A stretch of DNA of 8,469 nt from Candidatus Parabacteroides intestinavium (GTDB lineage Bacteria; Bacteroidota; Bacteroidia; Bacteroidales; Tannerellaceae), in assembly GCA_019118725.1 (NCBI GenBank), contig DWYO01000024.1, positions 1 through 8,469 on the forward strand, in the 5' to 3' direction. Positions 1 to 5,320 of the stretch are shown one piece after another (position 1 is the stretch's first letter; the number at the start of each line of letters is the position of its first letter). The notes under the pieces are model-generated. The model did no database searches and had not been told where the DNA came from. It saw only the letters and a list, made by a program, of their open reading frames with translations. A program made the position numbers and the translations under genes.

Positions 1-1
1 T

Positions 2-34
2 TCTGATTCAATATATTGTTTTATCTGATTCAAT
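2..34. repeat. Short direct repeat at left edge
   Basis: TCTGATTCAAT occurs at 2-12 and again at 24-34, an offset of 22 bp. It resembles the left arm of the neighbouring palindromes (TCTGAGTCA), with T in place of G, but no matching right arm follows either copy. It may be a decayed edge of the palindrome array, or chance in an AT-rich stretch. Confidence 0.35.
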
Positions 35-44
35 CGGCCTTAAA

Positions 45-351
45 CTTCTGAGTGACTCAGGACCTCTGTCGGCGAAAAAGCAATGCTTCTGAGTCACTCA
101 GAACCTGTGTCTGGCGAAAAAGCAATGCTTCTGAGTCACTCAGAACCTGTGTCTGGCGAAAAACTCTCCTTCTGAGTCGCTCGGAAGCTCAAAAAATGGC
201 AAAAATCGGGCTTCTGAGTGACTCAGAAGCTCTGTCGGTGAAAAAACAATGCTTCTGAGTCACTCAGAAGGACAATTTTTGAAAATCAGGCTTTTTGAGT
301 CACTCGGAAGCACTTCTTTTCGGCGGGCAGAGCTTCCGAGTCACTCAGTGG
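45..351. repeat. Array of eight 19-bp palindromes on a 40-42 bp pitch
   Basis: Eight copies of CTTCTGAGTSACTCAGAAG (S = C or G) are centred at 54, 95, 137, 178, 220, 261, 301 and 342, so the intervals are 41, 42, 41, 42, 41, 40 and 41 bp. Copies 5 and 6 are perfect. Copies 1-3 differ in the right outer arm, copy 4 has two changes, and copies 7 and 8 are the most degraded. The 21-23 bp spacers are partly conserved: several carry a CTSTGTC start, GGCGAAAAA in the middle and a CAATG end. The unit is therefore a tandem repeat of about 41 bp. As RNA, each copy could fold into an 8-bp stem with a 3-nt loop. As DNA, each would suit a symmetric dimer, with all sites on nearly the same helix face (four turns apart). 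The last copy lies 6 bp beyond the stop codon of the minus-strand protease-like gene. Its role is unknown: hairpin array, protein-binding array or dispersed repeat family. Confidence 0.93.
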
Positions 352-357
352 AATAGC

Positions 358-1632
358 TTATTTTTCTCCTTTGACGAACATTTGGTCGTAGTTAATCGTT
401 ACCCGCTTGAAGGCTTGCAGAAAGTCTGCACCCAACGAGCCTGCAGCCAGCCGGTTTTCCGCATCGTTGACGACCTCCACTTGGCGAAGCGTGAAAGGCG
501 TCGCACCTAATTGGAAGGTGATTTCCGGCAATACATAGCCCGTGAAGGATTCGATGCCTCCGAATCCGCCTCTTTTCAACGGGCGCTCTTGGGCATCCTG
601 CGGAATCGCCTCCGGGAAACGCTCTTTGAACCATGCGCCGAGGTCGCTTTTTACATTGCCACTGTCCATGGTGATATCGATGGGCTGCTGCTGGTAAAAG
701 ATGCGTATTTTGGGGGTGTTGGAAGATAGATACATATTCGGTTCTGCCTCGCTTGGCTGCTCAGGGAAGATAAAACAATCGTGCTCGAAGTCGAGGATGA
801 TTTCTTTGGCATCGCGGATGAAGTGATACCCCAATACGCCATCGAACGAAAAGATGGAATCCGTCTCTGCATTGGGCGGAGCGATAAGAAATACAGGGTG
901 ATGATATACCATGTCTCCGACGCAGAGCGAATCCGCCACGCCCAATTTCACATAGCCGATTTGCGTGCCGGAAACCGGAATGGAGTCGGACAGTATCTCC
1001 AGTCCTGCTTCTTTCGCATACGCTTCGGACACGAAGTTACCGAAAGAGCATCCCGTGTCGAAGATAAAATCTTTCGTGATGCCGTTGACCTGTACCGGAA
1101 TCATCAGATGATGCCCGCGCCCGACCGAGTCGATGCGCATCGGAACCTGCTGTGTAGCGGTGGGGCGGGAGAGGAAGGGGGCAGGAGAGTGGGTGAGTGC
1201 TTTTCCTATCCGTTCCATGAAAACGAAGCTATACAGTTGCTCGAACGGGACTTGTTGCTCTAGAGCCGCGACTAACGTTCCACCCAGTTCGCCTCCTGCG
1301 GCGTATTGTCCCAGATTCAGGAAATTCATCGCCCGCAATGCAGACATGCCGATTTGTGTTTGTGCGTCAAGCTCCTGCTGATGGTGGGTAAATAGGTCTG
1401 CCATCGCCGCCTCCGCTTTGTCCGGCTGATTGAAGTTGACGTATAAATTGGCTTCAGCGAGCCGCGCCAACATAGGAACTTGCAAGGAATCCTTCATCTG
1501 TGGATAGCGGTCGTTCAAACGAAGCATATCCCCGCTATTCAACATTTCCGCCAATTCCAAGTCGGCAGCAGATTGTGCATTTGCATTCCCTATGAATAAT
1601 AAGACGATGCATGTTAGGATAAATGTTCTCAT
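358..1632 (-). CDS. Secreted two-lobed aspartic-protease-like (retropepsin-type) protein
   Basis: The 424-residue product starts with a clear signal peptide (hydrophobic core about 4-14, likely cleavage after ANA at 19), so it should be exported to the periplasm or outer membrane side. Residues about 20-150 are a helix-rich region, possibly TPR-like. Two protease lobes follow. The first has the catalytic-type motif FDTGCS (Asp192-Thr-Gly) and ends with the hydrophobic-Gly element GVLGYHF (265-271). The second has MDSGN (Asp323-Ser-Gly) and ends with GSLGADFL (398-405). Paired D-T/S-G motifs, each followed by a psi-loop glycine element, fit a pepsin-like double-lobed aspartic protease of the type annotated as retropepsin-like in Bacteroidetes. 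Cys195 and Asn326 replace the more usual small residue after each triad, so activity is likely but not assured. The gene is divergent from the kinase/regulator operon. The substrate is unknown. Confidence 0.88.
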   Translation of the reverse strand: MRTFILTCIVLLFIGNANAQSAADLELAEMLNSGDMLRLNDRYPQMKDSLQVPMLARLAEANLYVNFNQPDKAEAAMADLFTHHQQELDAQTQIGMSALRAMNFLNLGQYAAGGELGGTLVAALEQQVPFEQLYSFVFMERIGKALTHSPAPFLSRPTATQQVPMRIDSVGRGHHLMIPVQVNGITKDFIFDTGCSFGNFVSEAYAKEAGLEILSDSIPVSGTQIGYVKLGVADSLCVGDMVYHHPVFLIAPPNAETDSIFSFDGVLGYHFIRDAKEIILDFEHDCFIFPEQPSEAEPNMYLSSNTPKIRIFYQQQPIDITMDSGNVKSDLGAWFKERFPEAIPQDAQERPLKRGGFGGIESFTGYVLPEITFQLGATPFTLRQVEVVNDAENRLAAGSLGADFLQAFKRVTINYDQMFVKGEK

Positions 1633-1669
1633 TTCTTTTACTGTTTATGGTTGTTTTATTCTTCTGTTG

Positions 1670-1677
1670 CAAAGGAA
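1670..1677 (-). promoter_or_regulatory. Possible -7 element for the protease-like gene
   Basis: On the minus strand this reads TTCCTTTG, one mismatch from the Bacteroidetes -7 consensus TAnnTTTG. It would give a leader of roughly 30 nt before the ATG at 1632. No TTTG -33 box is visible at the expected distance. The end of the GTTAT direct-repeat array (1700) lies about where that box should be, which would suit an activator-dependent promoter. Confidence 0.4.
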
Positions 1678-1699
1678 CAGCCTTTTCTCTGGGGAGTAG

Positions 1700-1772
1700 G
1701 TTATCGCGTTGTTATCGAATTGTTATATGATTGTTATCGTGGGGCGGATTGTTAAGAAATAGTTATGAAATT
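1700..1772 (+). promoter_or_regulatory. Six GTTAT-type direct repeats, 11-bp phased operator-like array
   Basis: GTTAT begins at exactly 1700, 1711, 1722 and 1733, then after a 7-bp insertion (1744-1750) GTTAA begins at 1751 and GTTAT at 1762. Three of the first four units extend to GTTATCG. OmpR/PhoB-family regulators typically bind tandem direct repeats with 11-bp spacing, as in the E. coli pho box. Such a regulator is encoded at 3163-3882. The last unit runs straight into the TTTG at 1772-1775, the likely -33 box of the kinase/regulator operon, which is where an activator would contact RNA polymerase. Binding by this particular regulator is inferred. Confidence 0.7.
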
Positions 1773-1801
1773 TTGCTTTCCCGATTTCTTTCTTACTTTT
1801 G
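1772..1801 (+). promoter_or_regulatory. Promoter of the histidine kinase/response regulator operon
   Basis: A TTTG at 1772-1775 (-33 type) is followed 18 bp later by TACTTTTG at 1794-1801, an exact match to the Bacteroidetes -7 consensus TAnnTTTG. The expected transcription start is around 1806-1810, leaving a leader of about 10-14 nt before the ATG at 1820. The promoter covers the alternative TTG codon at 1799, which argues against that start. Confidence 0.68.
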
Positions 1802-1819
1802 CACACAAAATACGCAGGT

Positions 1820-3166
1820 ATGACAGGAAAATACATCAAGATACTGACTGCTTTGGGATTGGTGGCGATTGTGGCTATCCAGAGCTTGTGGCTGATGAAT
1901 ACTTATCGGCTAATAGAGGTGCAGGTCGAGCAGGCAAGCAACCGGCTGTTTCCAAATGTGGTGATTAAGGAGGCCATCGAACGATTGAGGGTATTCAAGG
2001 ATAAGAATGAGGATGTGGACGTGGAAGCTGTACAGGTATTTAATTGGGAAGAATCGTCCAATAACGAGGCAATGCTGGATTTCATCACAACGACGTTAAA
2101 TCATTATGCCGATTCAGCCTATCATTCGTCCGTCTCTTTGCCTTTGCTCGATTCGCTCTTTACGGAGGCTTTGGAGAAGGAGAACTATCATGCGGAGCTG
2201 GTATGCCAGGTCGTCGATTCGTTAGGGAATATCCTACAGGAAGAAGTTCCCGCACAAACCCAACCTTCTTTTCATACTATTCAGACGAAGCCGGTCTTTA
2301 TCAATAACGAACACACACAGGCGGTGCAGGCTGTGATTGTGAATCCCTATTGGATAGCATTCCAGAAGATGGGCATGATGCTGGTAGCCACGGTGCTGCT
2401 GATTCTCTTTGTGGCGGGTTGTATAGTATATCAGGTGAAGATTATCATTCGGCAAAACAAGATTGCCCGCTTGCGGCAGGACTTTACCTATGCGATGATT
2501 CATGATATGAAGACGCCGATTAGCACGATTTCGATGGCAGGGCATACGTTGGAAAGCGGCATCTTGGACGATAAGCCTGCGCTACGGAAGCAATATTTCG
2601 CTATCTTGAATGAAGAAAGCGCACATCTCCTTTCGCTTTCGGAGAAAATATTGACCATCGCCAAGTTGGAGCAATCGCGCTTGAAGCTGGTGATGGGCGA
2701 GGTGGATTTGCCGAAGCTATTCGACGAGCTGGTCAAGAAATTCGAGGTGAAGGCGGAGAAACCAGTGCAATTCGAAGTGGATTGTCCTGCTTCTTTGCCT
2801 CTTTTCTTGGCAGACGAGGAATACTTGAAGGAGGCCATCTGCAATCTGATAGACAACTCCCTGAAGTATTCCCATGAGGCGGTGCGCATCCGTCTCTCGG
2901 CAGAGCCAGGGAAAGACGTTATTTATATAAAGGTCTGGGACAACGGCTGGGGCATTCCGCTCAAGCAGCAGAAACGCATCTTCGAGAAGTTCGAGCGCGG
3001 CGGACTGGAATATAAGAAGGATAAGAAAGTCTCCGGCTTCGGCTTGGGATTGAATTATGTATATCGGGTAATCACGGCAATGAACGGGAAAGTAGAACTC
3101 AATAGCGTAGAAGGGGCATACAGCGAGTTCACGATTTCATTACCCTTAACGGAGGAGAAGGTATGA
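1820..3166 (+). CDS. Membrane sensor histidine kinase
   Basis: The 448-residue product is a classical two-pass sensor kinase. A transmembrane helix lies at about 9-27, a periplasmic sensor region of roughly 155 residues follows with no recognisable domain, and a second helix lies at about 184-208. The cytoplasmic part has the H-box FTYAMIHDMKTPIS with the phospho-accepting His228, the N-box NLIDNSLKYS (342-351), the G1 box DNGWGIP (374-380), the F-box IFEKFERG (387-394) and the G2 box GFGLGL (406-411). All catalytic elements are intact, so it should autophosphorylate and pass phosphate to the regulator encoded next. The ATG at 1820 is preferred to the in-frame TTG at 1799, which lies inside the promoter. 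The stop codon overlaps the regulator's start by 4 bp (ATGA). It resembles Bacteroidetes RprX-type kinases in general layout, but orthology is not shown. The signal sensed is unknown. Confidence 0.95.
   Translation: MTGKYIKILTALGLVAIVAIQSLWLMNTYRLIEVQVEQASNRLFPNVVIKEAIERLRVFKDKNEDVDVEAVQVFNWEESSNNEAMLDFITTTLNHYADSAYHSSVSLPLLDSLFTEALEKENYHAELVCQVVDSLGNILQEEVPAQTQPSFHTIQTKPVFINNEHTQAVQAVIVNPYWIAFQKMGMMLVATVLLILFVAGCIVYQVKIIIRQNKIARLRQDFTYAMIHDMKTPISTISMAGHTLESGILDDKPALRKQYFAILNEESAHLLSLSEKILTIAKLEQSRLKLVMGEVDLPKLFDELVKKFEVKAEKPVQFEVDCPASLPLFLADEEYLKEAICNLIDNSLKYSHEAVRIRLSAEPGKDVIYIKVWDNGWGIPLKQQKRIFEKFERGGLEYKKDKKVSGFGLGLNYVYRVITAMNGKVELNSVEGAYSEFTISLPLTEEKV
3151..3157 (+). promoter_or_regulatory. 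Shine-Dalgarno site for the response regulator
   Basis: GGAGGAG lies inside the 3' end of the kinase gene, 5 nt before the regulator's ATG at 3163. It is the clearest ribosome binding site in the window. With the 4-bp overlap it supports this start and coupled translation of kinase and regulator. Confidence 0.7.
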
Positions 3167-3882
3167 CACGCGTATTGTTAGTAGAAGATGATAAGAACCT
3201 CTGTTTCATTTTGAAGAGCAGCTTGGAACAGATGATTGGCGGTTACGAGGTAGAAGCAGCCTCGAACGGCAAAGAAGGTTTGGAGAAATTGGCTGCGGGG
3301 AAATTCGATGTGATTGTGTCGGACGTTGAGATGCCCGTGATGGATGGCATGACGATGGTACGCCATATCCGGGAGCATCATCCGGGCGTGGCGATTATTT
3401 TTATCACGGGACTGACTACAGCACGCGACGTGATTAACGGCTATCAGTCCGGCGCAGACTTCTACATCAAGAAACCCTTCCTGCCCGAAGAACTTGATGC
3501 TCATATCCAAGCCGTACTCAAAGTGAAGCAATCCGTCCTGATGCCCGAAACGGAGGAAAAAGACGCTTATCCGATAGGTAACTATACTTTTATTCCCTCC
3601 CAACACCTGCTTCTCTATGGCGAAGAACGCCAATCGCTTACTTCGAAAGAGGCAAAAGTACTCGAAATGCTTTGCCGGGAGATGGGGCAAATTGTTAGCC
3701 GAGAAGAAATCTTGACCGCTATTTGGCAAACGGCCGATTTTTATTCTTCCCGCTCGCTGGATGTCTTTATCACCAAGCTCCGCAAATACTTGGCGAAAGA
3801 TCCTGCAGTCTTTGTTAAAGTGCAAAAAGGGGTAGGAATTGGACTGGAGTTTTCCGGGAAAGAAAAGTTGGATATTTTGTAG
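3163..3882 (+). CDS. OmpR/PhoB-family response regulator
   Basis: The 239-residue product has a receiver domain (about 1-120) with the acidic pair Glu8/Asp9-Asp10, phospho-acceptor Asp54 in VSDVEMPVMDG, Thr82 and Lys104 of KKPF: all the residues needed for phosphorylation. A C-terminal winged-helix DNA-binding domain (about 138-230) contains SLTSKEAKVLEML and the recognition-helix region SRSLDVFITKLRKYL. The phospho-donor is almost certainly the kinase encoded immediately upstream. The family binds 11-bp direct repeats as tandem protomers, and such an array (1700-1772) sits upstream of this operon, so positive or negative autoregulation is likely. The SRSLDVFITKLRKYL stretch is reminiscent of Bacteroidetes RprY-type regulators, but this cannot be assigned without phylogeny. 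Confidence 0.95.
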   Translation: MTRVLLVEDDKNLCFILKSSLEQMIGGYEVEAASNGKEGLEKLAAGKFDVIVSDVEMPVMDGMTMVRHIREHHPGVAIIFITGLTTARDVINGYQSGADFYIKKPFLPEELDAHIQAVLKVKQSVLMPETEEKDAYPIGNYTFIPSQHLLLYGEERQSLTSKEAKVLEMLCREMGQIVSREEILTAIWQTADFYSSRSLDVFITKLRKYLAKDPAVFVKVQKGVGIGLEFSGKEKLDIL

Positions 3883-3969
3883 GGGCGACTAAAAAGCTTT
3901 TTGGAATTTTCTTTATTGGCCACATATAAAAAAGACGGGTTATTTACTAAGGGATATCATATTTATCTT

Positions 3970-3977
3970 TAATTTTG
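3970..3977 (+). promoter_or_regulatory. Probable -7 element of the murF promoter
   Basis: TAATTTTG matches TAnnTTTG exactly and would give a leader of about 20-25 nt before the ATG at 4006. No convincing -33 TTTG is seen at 18-21 bp upstream. The rest of the 123-bp gap (3883-4005) is AT-rich. It contains the perfect palindrome AAAAAGCTTTTT (3891-3902) just after the regulator gene, too weak to call a terminator with confidence. Confidence 0.55.
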
Positions 3978-4005
3978 CCCCGATTTTTAATTATGTGATC
4001 CGAAC

Positions 4006-5289
4006 ATGAATCTTGCAGATCTCTATGAATTATTTGTGCATCACCGCACGATAACAACCGATAGTCGGAATTGCCCGGTCGGTTCGTTGTTCTTTGCCTT
4101 GAAAGGCGAGCATTTCGATGGAAATCAGTATGCGGAAGCGGCGCTGGCTAAGGGGGCAGCTTACGCTATTATCGATAATCCGGAGTACCAGCGTAACGAA
4201 CGGACCATCTTGGTCGAGGATTCGTTAAAGGCTCTTCAGCAATTGGCACACCGTCATCGCAAAGCATTGGGAACACCGGTTATTGGTATTACGGGCACCA
4301 ATGGGAAAACAACCACCAAGGAATTGCTTGCCGCGGTTCTTGCAACTAAATATAATGTATTAGCAACCGAGGGAAACTTGAATAATCAGATTGGTGTACC
4401 TCTCACGTTGCTCCGGCTTACCATCGATCATGAGATGGCGGTTATCGAAATGGGGGCAAGTCACCCGGGGGATATCAAAGAACTGGTTGAGATTGCTTCG
4501 CCTAACTACGGACTGATCACCAATGTAGGTCGAGCACACTTGGAGGGATTCGGTTCTTTCGAGAATGTCTTGAAAACCAAAGGAGAACTGTTTGATTATC
4601 TGCGTCATACACATGGAAAAATCTTTATTCAGAAAGAAAATCAAGATTTACAATCGATAGCCAAAGGACTGGAGCAAATCACTTACGGGCAGATTGAGGG
4701 AGATTTTGCCGTAGGTCATGTGGTGAGTTGCGATCCGTTCCTGACCTTTGACTGGAAGCAACAGGGCAAGATTCATACCGTTGAGACGCATCTTATCGGA
4801 AGCTATAATATAAATAATGTATTAGCGGCCGTAGCCGTAGGGCGGTATTTCAAGATACCTGCCGAACGGATCAGCCGAGCTATTGCGGCTTATGAACCGA
4901 CTAATAACCGCTCTCAATGGAAGGATACCGGGAGGAACCGTCTGATTATCGATGCCTATAATGCCAATCCCAGTAGTATGAAGGCGGCTTTGGAGAATTT
5001 CGCCCAATTGCATGATGCACCGAAAGCCGTTATTTTGGGCGATATGCGTGAGTTAGGCGAGACCAGCGATGCGTTGCATCAGGAGATCATCGACCAGCTT
5101 CGAGGATATGGTTTCGATAAAGTATTGCTTTGTGGCGAACATTTTAGTAAAGTAGGAGGTATGTATGAAACATTCCCTTCAACTGATGCGCTCATGAGCC
5201 ATTTAAAGCAATATCCGTTAGAGGGATATTGTCTTCTCTTGAAAGGTTCACATAGTCTTGCTTTGGAAAAATTGATAGGTGTCTTATGA
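4006..5289 (+). CDS. UDP-N-acetylmuramoyl-tripeptide--D-alanyl-D-alanine ligase (MurF)
   Basis: This cytoplasmic enzyme joins D-Ala-D-Ala to UDP-MurNAc-tripeptide using ATP, completing the peptidoglycan pentapeptide precursor. The 427-residue length is near the family's usual size. Visible elements are TTDSR in the N-terminal substrate domain (17-21), the ATP-binding P-loop GITGTNGKTTTK (94-105, Lys101), NNQIGVPLT (126-134), EMGASHPGDI (148-157), TNVGRAHLEGFGS (172-184), KTKGEL with the lysine expected to be carbamylated (Lys192), DAYNANPSSMKAAL (316-329), LGDMRELG (344-351) and the terminal LLLKGS. The DAYNANP stretch and the P-loop together separate MurF from MurC, MurD and MurE. The gene stands alone here rather than beside murE or mraY, which fits my recollection that Bacteroidales division/wall clusters lack murF. 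It converges on the GH3 gene across a 31-bp gap. Confidence 0.97.
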   Translation: MNLADLYELFVHHRTITTDSRNCPVGSLFFALKGEHFDGNQYAEAALAKGAAYAIIDNPEYQRNERTILVEDSLKALQQLAHRHRKALGTPVIGITGTNGKTTTKELLAAVLATKYNVLATEGNLNNQIGVPLTLLRLTIDHEMAVIEMGASHPGDIKELVEIASPNYGLITNVGRAHLEGFGSFENVLKTKGELFDYLRHTHGKIFIQKENQDLQSIAKGLEQITYGQIEGDFAVGHVVSCDPFLTFDWKQQGKIHTVETHLIGSYNINNVLAAVAVGRYFKIPAERISRAIAAYEPTNNRSQWKDTGRNRLIIDAYNANPSSMKAALENFAQLHDAPKAVILGDMRELGETSDALHQEIIDQLRGYGFDKVLLCGEHFSKVGGMYETFPSTDALMSHLKQYPLEGYCLLLKGSHSLALEKLIGVL

Positions 5290-5320
5290 AAAAAGACGGT
5301 GTCCTGATCATTTTCTTCTT

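Noticed and set aside
91..101. TGAGTCA as an AP-1/GCN4-like binding site
   Set aside because: The core matches the eukaryotic bZIP site, but this is a bacterial sequence and such proteins are not expected; the similarity is coincidental.
52..258. Small plus-strand gene with repeated SNASESLRTCVWRK peptide
   Set aside because: The open frame is a by-product of the palindromic repeat units and their shared spacers. It starts inside a palindrome, has no promoter or ribosome site, and the repeat period of 41-42 bp does not keep frame throughout.
45..351. CRISPR array
   Set aside because: The regular spacing resembles one, but the spacers are similar to each other, the repeats are 19-bp full palindromes with decay, the spacers are only 21-23 bp, and no cas gene is present.
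781..1263. 160-codon plus-strand open frame inside the protease-like gene
   Set aside because: It is antisense to a gene with signal peptide and paired catalytic motifs, its translation shows no recognisable domain, and no promoter or ribosome site precedes it.
1799..1819. TTG start adding seven residues to the histidine kinase
   Set aside because: The TTG lies within the TACTTTTG promoter element, upstream of the expected transcription start. The ATG at 1820 directly precedes a good N-terminal membrane anchor.
3178..3825. 215-codon minus-strand open frame opposite the response regulator
   Set aside because: It is fully antisense to a gene with intact receiver and DNA-binding domains; its translation has no coherent domain.
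3891..3902. AAAAAGCTTTTT as a terminator of the kinase/regulator operon
   Set aside because: After allowing for a loop only four A-T pairs remain, far too weak for an intrinsic terminator.
5290..5320. Bidirectional terminator between murF and the GH3 gene
   Set aside because: The 31-bp gap is A-rich on one side and T-rich on the other, but the only hairpin candidate, GAC-GGT-GTC, has a 3-bp stem. The convergent layout suggests termination here, yet the sequence does not support a specific structure.
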